DNA of 64,000 nucleotides, from NCBI GenBank assembly GCA_907164885.2, contig OU015494.1, positions 868,501 to 932,500 of the forward strand. Direction: 5' to 3'. A model generated the notes under the pieces. The model was not told where the DNA came from. It was given only the letters and a program-made list of their open reading frames with translations, and made no database searches. Both the position numbers and the translations under genes were made by a program. Each line of letters begins with the position of its first letter. The first letter of the stretch is position 1. This document shows, piece by piece, positions 10,525-22,397 of this stretch. This stretch comes from Dolomedes plantarius. Lineage: Eukaryota; Arthropoda; Arachnida; Araneae; Dolomedidae.

Positions 10525-10859
10525 TGTGGCTGTCATAAACTTCCTTGCTTGAAATAAGAACTCACTACTACAAAAGATTCATAACGAAGCCATTAAACAG
10601 TAAACATATCTTTTAATATGCACACATCACTGTTCAGTGGCTTATGAACTACTAACAAACGGAATACAATTATATGTTGATTCTTTGAGACCAACTACTA
10701 CACTCCGGTGATACAAAAGATTTTAAACGAACAACATAAAAACATAACCACCTCATAATGGGTTCATAACGGCTCGACAGAACTTCAGGTGTGTGGGAGA
10801 GAGAGAAAAAGTTCACATGGTATAATAAGCAGCATCATGAAATATTCAAATTCAGGCAG
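10525..10859 (-). repeat. 5' LTR of the Gypsy-type element
   Basis: Matches the left LTR in blocks but is longer, with about 100 bases (around 10680-10790) absent from the left copy. Its outer end (GGCAG) runs straight into a (TA)n(CA)n repeat and has lost the terminal TTACA seen in the other LTR. Confidence 0.7.

Positions 10860-10911
<52 letters not shown>
10860..10911. repeat. (TA)n(CA)n microsatellite
   Basis: About 18 bases of TA repeat followed by about 30 bases of CA repeat, abutting the LTR end. Confidence 0.97.
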
Positions 10912-10913
<2 letters not shown>

Positions 10914-11720
10914 TTTTTCTTTCAGTTTTTTTTCAAATTTTGTATTATGCATATTGTTATTAGGTAATCTAAACAGATTACGAAAGTAAACCAAATTGTA
11001 TTCTTTTTTACAACTGTATCACTTTCTTCTGAGAAATTGCAGTTTTGGGTTTCATGCTAATCATGATAACATGGCCTTAGAAAAACACAAAAGTAATTTT
11101 GAATCATTCTGAATGGATTAAATTTTTTTCAAAACTATATGTTACCATATATTTAAACTTTATAATTTGCTACAGAATTATATAATTTAAAAAATACGGT
11201 TTAAAACCGGTATAAGGTGGTGTGTGATAATTGAAATATTCAGATTTTTAATATTTTGTACATCTATTTTCATTGTAGATTATTTTGAGATTAAAATATA
11301 GTTATTTTTTTAAAAGAAAGTTTTATGGGAGTAGGGATTATCAGAAGAGTAAATTGTAAATATGCACTGCAGGTTAAACTTAGTAGAAACAATTTTTAGC
11401 TTTAACTGCACAGATGATCTGACTTGCATTAAAATGTAATGATAGTTTTTCTCTATATGTCTGTGCTGTAGAAATGAAAGATAGGCCATTCTTTCTCAGT
11501 ATGTTTTTGTTATACAAGTAATTCATGAATCCTCTTTTAATTCTCTTGTAATGTAATCCTATAATACAATTTCTGATTCCTGTTCATTTAGATGTTTAAA
11601 TATTTTTTGAAGAATGATTGATGGAAGTATATCAGCATATATATTGTTTTATTTGAGAGAATGATCCATTTATCCTGATTGTGTTATTTGTATCCCGATA
11701 TAAGTACTATATTTTTCCAG

Positions 11721-11853
11721 GAAACCTGGATCTCCTTGGTCATCATTGTGTAGTTAGAATGGATAATAATCCATGGGTACCTCCAATAGCTGATCAGTTG
11801 CAACTGGGTGTTACTCATGTTATTGAATACATACGTTCAGATACATATAAATA
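11721..11853 (+). CDS. RSU1: Ras suppressor protein 1, penultimate exon
   Basis: Follows a TTTTTCCAG acceptor. It completes the split Gly codon and encodes GNLDLLGHHCVVRMDNNPWV and PPIADQLQLGVTHVIEYIRS. This is the C-terminal cap after the last LRR (NNPWV.PIADQ..LGV.HV.EYIRS.TYK) that is diagnostic of RSU1. The exon ends after TA of a Tyr codon at a GTAAGG donor. The phase matches the preceding and following exons. No lesions seen. Confidence 0.95.
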
Positions 11854-12256
11854 GTAAGGAATCATTTTGTTTCTTTGTATATGCACCTTTTCCTTTGTTT
11901 CCATTATTTTTCCTTTATTAAAAGATAAAAAAATATTAAAGTGCATAAAATATTTTAAAAAATATGTATGTGTAAAATAATATATTTGGAGCTAGTAACT
12001 TTTTAACGCACTTTTATTCTAAAAACTAGCCTTGAAAAATGATTGAATTACCACTTGTTTTGAATCTGGGCTTATTTACTGATTATTATATTCAGAATCA
12101 TACTCCTGAGGTGGTAAGGGATGTTTTATCAAGCTTTCAGCTACAGCAACATTTTTAATTATTCATTTTTAAAAACTTCATGTAGAATAGTATATATACC
12201 TAAATGAGTAGCATAGAGGCCAAAAATGTGATGATTTTGGCAAGTCCCACCGTGTA

Positions 12257-12359
12257 CTGCTGGAAGGACATGTGAATACAAAAGGGACGTCCTGCTGGCA
12301 GGATGCAGTGATCAAAAGAAGCCCATGTGCAAAAGTGCTTCCGAGGGTCCTTCCAGCAG
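12257..12359. repeat. Inverted repeat with 13-bp arms
   Basis: CTGCTGGAAGGAC at 12257-12269 is exactly reverse-complemented at 12347-12359, with a 77-base spacer that includes a related GTCCTGCTGGCAGG. It lies in an RSU1 intron, in a GC-richer patch. Confidence 0.7.
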
Positions 12360-12811
12360 GACTTTTGTCTGTTCTATGGTTAACTATATATGGCTTGCAT
12401 GTATAAAATTAAGTTTTACCACATTTTGAACTGTATCATCAATATTACTAAAGAAAACTTTTTTTTAAAAAAGGATTTAATCATTATAGCATTTAGTTTG
12501 TTTTAATTTTAAATGAAACATTGGAATAATGTTCACAGTCACAGCTTTGACTGATTTTTTCTCACCAGGGCTTTAGAAGAGCAATTAAGATAAAAACTTT
12601 GTATATTAAATCATAATTATTGCAGTCTATTAAACCCTCATATAGCTAAAAATGATCATAGTGCTCTAAAACCAAACATACAATGTAGTAATTATTGTGA
12701 ATGTAGATGAGCTTTTTCAATCTTTATCTTAGTTCTAGCTATTGTCTAAACACTAAAATTTAGTTCCTTGTTTCATTTATTAACAACAATAAAAATGTTT
12801 AAACACCAAAG

Positions 12812-13650
12812 AGAATATAACACCAAAAAATTTGAAATTATAATTGATATATATGCTTGTGTATTTTTTTTATAACAAAATGCATGGCTTTTATTTATTA
12901 AAGTACATGTGATTAAAAAAATATTTCAAAAAGTAATTTGAATTGGTATTTTTCATGTGAGTATAAAGCTTAAATAAAGAACAAAATTGCTGGTTTTTTT
13001 GTGGATAACAATTTTTTCTCCGAATGGTTTGAATAGTACTTTGAAAAAAGAAACCCTTTAATAATTTAAATCTAACAAAGCTTCATTATAATTTTGTAAT
13101 AATTGTCTAGGCATATCAGGTAGGATGAACGTGATGAATTTCATACAGGCAATTCATTTGAGTTGCTGAGGAATTGATTCCATTTGCTTCCTAAAGGCAT
13201 GTTATTAAAAACATTTAAAGATATTGAATAAGAATATAACACCAAAAAATTTGAAATTATAATTGATATAAATGCTTGTGTATTTTTTTTATAACAAAAT
13301 GCATGGCTTTTATTTATTAAAGTACATGTGATTAAAAAATATTTCAAAAAGTAATTTGAATTGGTATTTTTCATGTGAGTATAAAGCTTAAATAAAGAAC
13401 AAAATTGCTGGGTTTTTTGTGGATAACAATTTTTTCTCCGAATGGTTTGAATAGTACTTTGAAAAAAAAAACCCTTTAATAATTTAAATCTAACAAAGCT
13501 TCATTATAATTTTGTAATAATTGTCTAGGCATATCAGGTAGGATGAACGTGATGAATTTCATACAGGCAATTCATTTGAGTTGCTGAGGAATTGATTCCA
13601 TTTGCTTCCTAAAGGCATGTTATTAAAAACATTTAAAGATATTGAATAAG
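12812..13650. repeat. 419-bp tandem duplication in the last RSU1 intron
   Basis: Copy 1 is 12812-13230 and copy 2 is 13231-13650. Both begin AGAATATAACACCAAAAAAT and end ATTTAAAGATATTGAATAAG or nearly so. Only a few substitutions and single-base homopolymer differences separate them, so the duplication is recent. Confidence 0.95.
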
Positions 13651-13806
13651 CGTGACATTTCTGAAGCTTTTGTTTTGCTTTGTGAATGACCAGTGCTATT
13701 TATATCTGTAGTTCTGTTGGAAGTGTGCATGTATGGTGTTAAATTTTAGTGCTGATTTCATATTTACATGTTGCATGTTGTTGTAATTGTTATTCTTTAT
13801 TTGTAG

Positions 13807-13897
13807 TTTGTTTAGTCGCCAGCAGCATGGTCGTTCACCTCCACCTAAGAGAAATGACAAATCAAAGAAAATAAGCCGTAAGCGGGACCACAATTGA
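13807..13897 (+). CDS. RSU1: Ras suppressor protein 1, last coding exon
   Basis: Acceptor TTTGTAG. It completes a Tyr codon and encodes LFSRQQHGRSPPPKRNDKSK then KISRKRDHN and TGA. The basic tail NDKSKKISRK is the conserved RSU1 C-terminus. The final residues RDHN differ from the vertebrate end. The stop is at 13895-13897. Confidence 0.93.
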
Positions 13898-14790
13898 TAA
13901 CAGTAATTAAAACTTTAATTTCAACTTTATGCTTGTATTTTTGTCATCAAGACACATTGCTGTGTAAATATGTTTTTAAATTCTTGCATGTCAGTCATGT
14001 TTTTAGGATCTGTAGCGTTCAAGACATTTCATAATACTCAGAGTTTCTGATTGGAAATTAAATCTTGTTATCATGTAAGCCAGAGATATATTTTTATGAA
14101 CATATTAAAAATTTATAAATTTGTTAAAGTGAATTGGGGCTTATATCAGTGAAAGAAATATATCAAATGTTATTTTAGGGCATTGTTTAATAAAGTGAAA
14201 TCTGACGACCTGTCCATCAAAATCCCTAATGAATAATTCCTGTTTTTCCCTCCTCTGTTTTTGGTAGAAGTGTATTTTAATTTCATATATTTTTCTTATA
14301 CCTTAGCTACACCCCTTTTATTTGCTAAAATTTTTCAGTTCTCCATTAATAGTGTAAGGTCTTCAGAATCATGATCATTCAATATTGTAAATTATGTGCA
14401 TTTATATGGTATAAATTGTTATATTACACTATGAGCTAAGTCCCAGGTTTGATGCAAGTCACTTTCTTTGTGGGAGGTAGCTATTTTTAACATTGATGAT
14501 ATATCCTAATTTTGACCTTCAGTCAGTGTTTTGACTGTCTAAACTTCAGGTGACTTGCAGTTTTAGGACAATGTCTGGCATTTAGTGTTCTGTTTTACCA
14601 GTTCAAGCCTACAGTTAAATATTGATATCAATGTGTTTCATTTGTACTTACAAAAGTTTTGCTTAGAAATTTTGTTTAGCAAATTTGGTAAATATGTTTT
14701 TTTTTAGCTAGACCTGACCACCCTTGAGGCAGATACAACAATAACATTTTTCTTAAAATAAATATCTCAGCATTCAATAAATAAAATTGT
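13898..14790 (+). other. RSU1: RSU1 3' UTR with polyA signals
   Basis: Non-coding sequence after the stop. AATAAA occurs at 14757-14762, 14776-14781 and 14780-14785, and an earlier one lies near 14170. The cluster near 14780 is the likely distal polyadenylation site. Confidence 0.6.
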
Positions 14791-15821
14791 TCATTCTGTC
14801 ATTTCAAGATTTTGTTGTTTTATTATGTGATTGATGCAAACATAACTTGTACAGGAGCCACCGTGGTAGTAAATTATTAGATTGGCAAAGATGAACAAGT
14901 ATCTAATGTTGCTGACAAACTAGTCTTTTATATAATTAAATAATAAACCCTTTAAAGCACCATTGTAGATTATCACATAAAGTACAATATGCTTGGGGAG
15001 AATATTCACTTGAATACACTATATTTATGGCATACCTATCCTGAATACAGGCAAGACGCTAGAGCAGTATGATTCCGCCATTGTGATATAGTTTGCACTT
15101 TTTCCTATTAACAGAGTTGATAAAAGGTACGTTTCAGACATAAATCATAATAATGATTTAACTGATAAAGTGTAGACATATTTGGGTAACAAAAATGTGG
15201 TATTTCATGCATTTAGTAAATAATGTGCAATACATCATGCGAGAGAGAATGTAACATCATAGAATAATCTGACCATTCACAAAGCTTCGTTTCCTTGGTG
15301 GAAGCATCTGGCATTCAGTGTGGATGTGGAATTTTGGTAAGAATTCCTCTGAATAGAAGATCCCTCAAAAAGCGTTTACCCAGGGGTAGCTGGGTTTTTT
15401 CTCTCCCTCCATCGAAATGTTCCCCTAGTTAAATTGTGAAAAATGGGAAATTTTATAAAGTGTTGGAAAAATTAAATGCATGTGATTTTTCATTAGAATA
15501 GGTCATTAGTATAGTCATCATAACACTTTAAAGGGCAGGACCAGCTTTAAGCCAATTTCACCTATTAGATTAGGAAAATTTTTAAAATGTCTGAAAGGAA
15601 TTAACATTAACAGATGTAAAAATTATTCAGGTAAAAATTATTCAGAATAACGACCAAACGAAGTGTGTAAAACATGCAGATGTAAATCTCGATATGCTGG
15701 TTGAAGAAATGGAAGCATTAAAACATTCTTCAATCTTAATATTTCTGAAACCCATAAAAATTCTAAAATTCTTCGCTACGAATGACAGAGCTGCTGGCTT
15801 TCCTAATAGGGACCGGGAACA
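14791..15821. other. Intergenic sequence
   Basis: AT-rich with no open frame, inverted repeat or RNA gene that I could support. Confidence 0.5.
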
Positions 15822-15826
15822 GAAGC

Positions 15827-16077
15827 TGTTGTAAATTCAGTTCATTCATGGGTTGCATCTACCCGATGCTAGGTGCCTTGGAAGTAAAAGACAAAGTCCT
15901 TCAAGAAGCACAAAAATCATAAATTTATTCCAACGACAGCAATCCTGCATCACAGTCAGCGCTCATTCGCTTACAGAAGACATAAACTCAAGTGCCAGCC
16001 TGGCGTTATATACAGCGGCGTGCAGCGTAAGTTCACTTCACTTCGCGCAGGGCCTATTTTCGCTTCTCTTCGCAACA
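15827..16077 (-). repeat. 3' LTR of BEL/Pao element 1
   Basis: 251 bp, + strand from TGTTGTAAATTCAGTTCATT to TTCGCAACA. Differs from the 5' LTR at only a handful of positions. Confidence 0.95.
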
Positions 16078-16817
16078 TCCTCCCCCCCTTGAGACTCAGA
16101 TTGAGTCTCAAGTTCAAAACAAACATTATTAAAAAGATCCAGTCTTTTTGGAGCTCTTACACATCTTCCAGAGGAGGTGTATCGTTTCATTACTATCTTA
16201 TCAGGTGCTGTTCCACCTGCAAAATTACAAACAGCGCCAGAATTAGATTCCTCTACACCCAGTTTCGTATCGCCAATTAAGTTTCTTTCATTCACCTGTA
16301 TCTCCAAAGGGAAAATACGTTGTATTGGACATAAAACTTCTCCGTGCTGGGTCTTAAGTTTAACTGTACGGCACTTTCCATCGCGTCCTGGAATCAACTC
16401 AAGAATTTTAGCTAAGGGCCAAAATAAACGTTTTTTGTTATCATCACCCATTAATACTATTTCGCCAACAATGGGCTCACGAGATCGTTTTTCATTATGC
16501 TTTTGAACCAGCTGACTAAGATATTCTTTTCTAAAGCGTTGTCTCAGATCATTTAACAATTTACTTCTATATTTAATTCGTTTATTAAGACTCATTGAAT
16601 TTAATTCATCAATATCCTCAACATTGGAACTCCGGTTCTCGATAAGAAACATGGCGGGTGTCAGAGGTACCAATTCCTGCGGATCCTCAGATACATAGGT
16701 TAAAGGTCTACAATTAATTATGGATTCACAATCACAAATTACAGTATAAAGTTCTTCATAAGATAATACAGATTTACCTATAGTGCGTTTTAACAGCTCT
16801 TTTACCGTGCAAACCAA
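16038..16817 (-). pseudogene. BEL/Pao 1 integrase C-terminal part
   Basis: Continues the integrase in the same frame after a TGA that replaces the second Trp of WWGGWW. Reads VKELLKRTIGKSVLSYEELY, then ITNCRPLT-type sequence (IINCRPLTYVSEDPQELVPL), PAMFLI, and a C-terminal domain with VLMGDDNKKRLFWPLAKILE and GRDGKCRTVKLKT, typical of BEL/Pao. The frame reads past the polypurine tract into the LTR. Confidence 0.88.
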
Positions 16818-16823
16818 CCTCTC

Positions 16824-18281
16824 TCACCAGCCGCCCCACCATACCGCGGTAGGAGGAATAAATTTCCATAGTATTTTATTAGTTCTTGTTTCTTTTAGTA
16901 TTTTAGCCCAATTCAATTTTGAAAGATCATTAGATGCACCTTGAAAATTAGTCCCATTATCGCTATAAATTGTTCTAGGCCGTCCGCGTCTAGCAATAAA
17001 CCGTCGGAGTGCCAGTAGAAAAGCATCTGAAGATAGAGAATTCACAAGTTCTATGTGGATGGCTCGGTACACAGCGCAAGTGAACAGTGCCATCCACACC
17101 TTTCCTTCATTTTTTAAAAACATAGGTCCAGCCAAATCAATTCCTACAATTTCGAAAGGCGCACAATCCGAAACTCGGTCTGGTGGCAAAGGTGTTGGTT
17201 CGCTTGACATAGCTTTAACTTTAAATCGTTTACAAGCAATGCAGTTAAAGAGGACATTTTTAATAGCTTTTCTAGCCCTAATTACCCAAAACCTTTCTCT
17301 TAACAGGCATTGCATCATTTGAATACCCGCATGACAGTTTTTATTGTGTACATTTCGGATTAATAGTTTGGTGAATTCACATTTCTCTGGTAATAGTATT
17401 GGATACAAAAAAGATTTAGAATCATCTCGGTGAAGTATTCTCGTTTTCACTCTCAGAATACCTTCATCATCTTTGAGAGTTTCAATAAAATTTGAAGATT
17501 TAGTATCAGACAGATAAGAGCTTTGAACTAAACGAATTAATTTGTTTTCAGAATTTTCAATTTCAGACTGAGAAAGTTCAGAGTTTTTACTTTTTACGTG
17601 ACCACCTTTACAGTTATTCACAAATCTAAATATCCATGCAAATACTCGTATCATTTTATCATAACTGGAAAAAATGTTTCGATGCCAAGGGTGTGCGTCT
17701 TTTGGAAGATCAATGTTCACTATTTTCGTTTTTTTCCTTTCAAACTCTACTTCTGCTGTCGAACAGAGTTTGTCACCAATGGGCCAGTTCTCAGGGGTTT
17801 CTCGCAACCACAAAGGGCCTTCCCACCATCTAGACAGAAGCATTTGCTTTGCAGAACACCCACGTGAAAGCAGGTCCGCAATATTTAGTTTTCCTGGGAC
17901 ATGTTTCCATAACTTACCTCGCGTTAGCTCTCGTATTTCTTTAACCCTATTTTCTACAAAAACGGACCAATATCCTTGTTCTATAATCCACCAAAGGGTT
18001 GTAGTGGAATCCGACCAAAATGTGACTTTTAAGTCCGGCCAGTTGAGAGCCTTGATAATAGAATTCGCAAGTCTAGAACCTATACAACAATCCATTAGTT
18101 CTAAGCGAGGAATGCTTAACGGTTTGAGGGGCGCTACTCTGGACTTCGCCCGTACGAGATTTATTTTAACTTCAGAATTTAATACTGATCGAACAAAGAC
18201 GCACGCTGCATACGCCCCCTTGCAAGCATCAACAAATACATGTAGTTCAGACGTGTCATTAATAAACATATATCGAGACAA
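16824..18281 (-). pseudogene. BEL/Pao 1 RNase H and integrase core
   Basis: RNase H begins with LHVFVDACKGAYAACVF. The integrase zinc region has NVHNKNCHAGIQ...CIACKRFK (HHCC). Its core has VGIDLAGPMF (Asp 1), YSDNGTNFQGA (Asp 2) and the PTAVWWGGW block before the catalytic Glu. The frame ends at TGA one codon after WWGGW. The apparent start codon is only the first one after an upstream stop, not a real start. Confidence 0.9.
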
Positions 18282-18550
18282 AGAAACATCTTTTAAAACA
18301 TAAAGTTCTTTAAACCATTTTAAAAATATATTTACATCATTTGAAGACTATTCATCGTCCCACCTAATTTTCGACTTCCACAAATCTTGTAATAACAGCT
18401 TTGGAAGCAATGTAGTTGGTGTTAACAACCCAATGGGATCAAAAAATGTCTGCACAATTGCTAAAATTAGCCTTTTTGTAATTTTCGTATCGCATGTCAA
18501 TGCATCTAAATCCGTGCAGCATCTCAGCGTATCATTATCTAAATTCCAAA

Positions 18551-19357
18551 TTACCCCCAGAACGAAAGTATCCCTGAATGTTTGTCAACATTTTTACCAG
18601 CCACATTGCTTTCAAACCCCCGCAAGTTAAAACATCCATTTGACATAATCAATTTAGCATGTTCAATAAAACTTTCTTGTTCATCTTTATGAAATACTCC
18701 TGAAACACAATTGTCCATATAAAATGAACGCTGCAGCTTCTGAGCTATATCCTTATACTGGGGTGGGCAGTTTTCTAAAAGGTGCATTATAGAAGCATTC
18801 AACAGAAAAGGGCTGGAAGATACTCCAAATACCACTCTACAGTGTCTATAAATAATCTGACCTTCATTAGAAGGGAAAAAAAATCTGAGAAAATCTCTGT
18901 CCTTAGGTGCAACAGATAACATTAAGAAAGCTTTTTCTATATCCCCACTTATTCCGATAGCATACATTATAAATCTATCAAGAATATCAGGTATTAACTC
19001 AATGAGATTAACTCCCTTTAATAAACATTCATTTAAAGAAGGTTTCCCTTTCTCAGAGGCAGAAGCGTCGAAAACGGGTCGAATTTTCGTTGTAATGCTA
19101 TCTAGCTTAATTACTGGCCTATGAGATAAATAGTGGCATTCTTTTTCTAATTCGAAATCTGGCACGCGTTCAATAATGTTTAACATTTCCCAATCTTTAA
19201 ACACTTTCTGATAATCAGTTAAAAATTCACCGCAACCCAATCTATTAACCATTCGTTCATGTCTCTTCCAAACCAATTCTTTATTAGTGGGTAAATTCGT
19301 CGAGTTATACTTCCACGGAAGTTCTACTTCATATCTTCCATCAGGAAGAATTTTCAT
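18551..19357 (-). pseudogene. BEL/Pao 1 reverse transcriptase
   Basis: Reads LPDGRYEVELPWK, the usual BEL/Pao lead-in to RT, then RPVFDASASEKGKPSLNECL, GISGDIEKAFLMLSV (catalytic Asp) and FYMDNCVSGV. The second catalytic motif is YMDN where active copies have YVDD, so a catalytic Asp is lost. After a frameshift near 18570 the thumb and connection continue (DALTCDTKITKRLILAIVQ) with a further stop near 18350. Confidence 0.9.
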
Positions 19358-20536
19358 TTAGTCATTAAAATCATTTAAATTAAGATCAGCCTTTGCTCTC
19401 TCTGTATGGGTTGGATCAGATATTCCTAGAATTTCAAGTTTCCATAAATTACTTATAGGCACTTTCATAGAATGCATTGACAATGTTTCTAAAATATTAG
19501 CCCTTTCACACGAATTTCGCTTTCCAAATACCGCCCATCCAAGTTTTGTTTCAACAGCCGTTAACCCAGACTGTAATTCAACAGAATTTCCTGTCAATAA
19601 TTTGCCTATAACATCAGACCCGATTAAAAGGTCAATTTCAGTTTCCTTTCGGAAAGAATCAGAAAAATCTATTTTCTTTTCTTTTAAATCCTTTAAAATA
19701 TCTCTATCCTTAATCTTAGGAATAAACCCGCAAATCCTTTCCTCAGAAAGAACTTCAAAACTGCAAGCAAACGTTCGGTTCAAATTACAGACTTCGATTG
19801 AAAACACTTCGTGTTGCTTTGGCCTCGTTTCATTCCCCCCAAACAGTGCATGTATAACTGTCTCGTTTCTAAGCGGTGTTGCTTTAAGCTGCCTCACAAT
19901 ATTTTCACTTACATAGCTGCTCATGCTTCCACTGTCAATTGCACAGCGAATAATTTTCTCACGACCCTGATACCTAATAAAAACGCAAAGCGTTTGCAAA
20001 TATACCGTTTCGCTTCTGCTACAATTAGAAAGAGAACTTTCTTTTGCAATGCTTTTCTGGTCAGTATGTTTCACCTGTTTGGTGCACATTATGTCAAAAT
20101 GATTATTTTTACAATGAGAACAGTTTAATTGACTTTTTAAATTACAAAATTTACTGAGATGACCCGCTCTTTTTAAACATGAAAAACAGGTACCCTTTTT
20201 TAATAAAATCCGTTGCTTATCAGCTAAAGTCATTTTTTTCGCGGAAAAACAATTTTCACTGGGATGTGATTTGTCACAAAATATACAATTTGGAAACCTC
20301 TTACCTGAATTATCGAGGCTTACCAGGGCGGATGCTGTTACCGGATCAGCTTGTCTTATCTGTTCGGTGTGAAAGTCTTTCTTTCGATGACTCTGGAGGG
20401 GGGCGAAACCAGTCCGAGCTAGTAGAACCATTTCTTCACCTTTAACTTCCTGACGAAGAAAGTTCATCAAAGCTTCCAAGGATCGAGTTCCTTTAGTTTC
20501 TGTCGAGTCGTTATTTCTGCTTCGTTCCCACGCCAC
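19358..20536 (-). pseudogene. BEL/Pao 1 gag C-terminus, zinc knuckles and protease
   Basis: Starts in AWERSRNND, the usual end of the BEL capsid region. Three Cys/His knuckles follow (CIFCDKSHPSENC, CFSCLKRAGHLSKFC, CSHCKNNHFDIMC), then an aspartic protease with CAIDSGSMSSYVS and later DLLIGSDVIGKLLTG. An in-frame TAA (NDF-ND-stop) separates it from RT. Confidence 0.9.
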
Positions 20537-21119
20537 TAATTATTTCTTCAGGCAGGCAACTCTCCACTAAGGGGGCTAAAAAATCCCCGTATTTTTCTTG
20601 TGTTCTCCCCAGGCTTTCCAATACTCTCAACTTTCCTTCTAGTTCATCGTAAAGGGAGGGTAAATCGGTTTTGACTTTTCCGGAGGCGGCGTTCTTCATT
20701 ACTAACCTTAACAAATCTCTTGCATAAATTTGCACAAGTAAATCGTCATGCCCCAGTCGCTCTTTCAATTGTGCGATGGCCTTAGGATAGTTAGCAGCTG
20801 TAGCAGGAAAGCTAAGTACCAGGCGTTCCGCTTTCGACTTGGGTTCCATGGCCCGTATCAAATACTGCATTTTATCCTCATCGGCTATAGTTTTGTCATC
20901 GTGGATCTTCTGAAACTGACTCCAAAAGGTCAAGTAATCTTTTGCTTCACCTGAGAACTTCTTAAGTTCTATTTTAGGCAATTTAAATTTACGTGTTTCT
21001 GCAATACGCAGTCCTTTTCTTTGGGTCTTCAAAGCAATCAAATCCATCTTCGACACACAAATAATTAAGTTCACAATAAATTCAAATTCAAAAGCTCTAA
21101 ATTCTAAAGTCCAATTCAA
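20511..21119 (-). pseudogene. BEL/Pao 1 gag N-terminal part
   Basis: The likely start is the Met of MDLIALKTQRKGLR near 21047. Contains LPKIELKKFSGEAKDYLTFW (the DUF1759-type capsid start) and LPSLYDELEGKLRVLESLG, typical of Pao/BEL gags. A one-base shift after CLPEEIIS moves the frame into the next segment (AWERSRN). Confidence 0.88.
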
Positions 21120-21188
21120 AATTCTATCGCTACCTCTTCAAAATTCTATTCAAAATCCAAAGCACCAGTCCCGCCGAGGGTACCACTA

Positions 21189-21439
21189 TGTTGTAAATTC
21201 AGTTCATTCACTGGTTGCATCTACCCGATGCTAGGTGCCTTGGAAATAAAAGACAAAGTCCTTCAAGAAGCACAAAAATCATAAATTTATTCTAACGACA
21301 GCAATCCTGCATCACAGTAAGCGCTCATTCGCTTACAGAAGACATAAACTCAAGTGCCAGCCTGGCGTTATATACAGCGGCATGCAGCGTAAGTTCACTT
21401 CACTTCGCGCAGCGCCTATTTTCGCTTCACTTCGCAACA
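21189..21439 (-). repeat. 5' LTR of BEL/Pao element 1
   Basis: 251 bp, ending CTTCGCAACA at the GAAGC duplication. Just inside, the minus strand reads TGGTACCCTCGGCGGGACTG, the expected place of the primer-binding site; the tRNA is not identified. Confidence 0.95.
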
Positions 21440-22397
21440 GAAGCTTTTCTAGATTAAAATTAATTAAAACATACCTGAGACCAACAATATCGCAGTAGAG
21501 ACTAAACAGTCTTGCAATACTTTCTATAGAGCATGAGGATATTAAAATTTGATCAAATCATAAATGATTTTGCTGATAAAATATCTAGAAATATTTATTT
21601 GTAGACCCTTTTGTTCTGTAAATTAAATCTGACTTAAATACTTTTTCCATAACTTAAGGTCTTATATAATCATTTTACGCTTAATCCCTCATTTCTAGAA
21701 CTGACCACTTATATCCCCCACCCCACCACAAAAAAAAAAGTGAGAAAAAGAGGGTATGTAAGAAATGCCTAACATAAATCCAAAAACTGAATTTGCTGAG
21801 ATTCTGATGATAATCAACTCTGTACATGCAATGAAAAAAAAATCTATAATTAAAAACCGCACTTCGGTAGTGTCATTTTTATCATTTATTTGTTCTATCA
21901 TCGGTTTCTGAAAGCCCATTTATTTTATATTTGCATCAATTATTAATATAACTGGCCACACTTATTATTTTAAATGAAAACAAAATTACCGAAACAGATC
22001 GCATCTCTTACAGCAAAAGAAAAAACTAACAATTGCAAAAACCCAAATACCCAGAAATCTGTATCTATAATAATAAATTTTTGTATGATCCCGTATTTAT
22101 AAAAGTAAACATGACTCTAAATCTCATTGAGGATTTCTGAAACTCCCTCCTATTACTTCGTGAAATAGTAAGTAGATAGTAAGTAACTGCCAGAAATAGT
22201 AAGTAAACCCCCTCCCTCTTTCTTTTCACATATTTCAGAGAGCAAAAAAAAAATTGGCAAAGTAATTTATAAGAATGCATGGTTTCTATGAGAGCCACAT
22301 ACTATTTGAAATTATAAAATGAACCAGAAACAATTTTTATAGGAATTAAAACATTTCAAAAATTTTTGTAGGTGTACTGTAACACGAGAAAATTAGT

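Larger units (their letters stand above)
6079..10859 (-). mobile_element. Gypsy-type LTR retroelement with a captured lark-like RNA-binding segment
   Basis: Direct repeats at 6079-6338 and 10525-10859 both start TGTGGC on the + strand and share long blocks (CTTGCTTGAAATAAGAAC; GGAATACAATTATATGT). Coding is on the minus strand, so the right copy is the 5' LTR. The order is 5' LTR, long leader, gag (from 9682), zinc knuckle, aspartic protease, the first part of the RT region, then an RRM-protein segment, a polypurine tract and the 3' LTR. RT, RNase H and integrase are absent. The element sits in an RSU1 intron in antisense orientation. It is old: the LTRs differ at many positions and each has indels. 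Confidence 0.8.
15827..21439 (-). mobile_element. BEL/Pao retrotransposon 1 (full length, inactivated)
   Basis: 5613 bp with two 251-bp LTRs (15827-16077, 21189-21439), TG...CA ends and a perfect 5-bp duplication GAAGC (15822-15826, 21440-21444). A polypurine tract (AAGGGGGGGAGGA, minus strand) lies next to the 3' LTR. The minus-strand order is gag, zinc knuckles, protease, RT, RNase H, integrase, the BEL/Pao order. Lesions: a frameshift near 20525, TAA at 19358, a frameshift near 18570, a stop near 18350 and TGA near 16822. Confidence 0.96.

Noticed and set aside
10785..10994. Frames with Cys-Val or His-Thr repeats
   Set aside because: Translation of (TA)n(CA)n repeats.
16177..18303. Several + strand open frames opposite BEL/Pao 1
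   Set aside because: Shadow frames of the minus-strand polyprotein; no recognisable protein.
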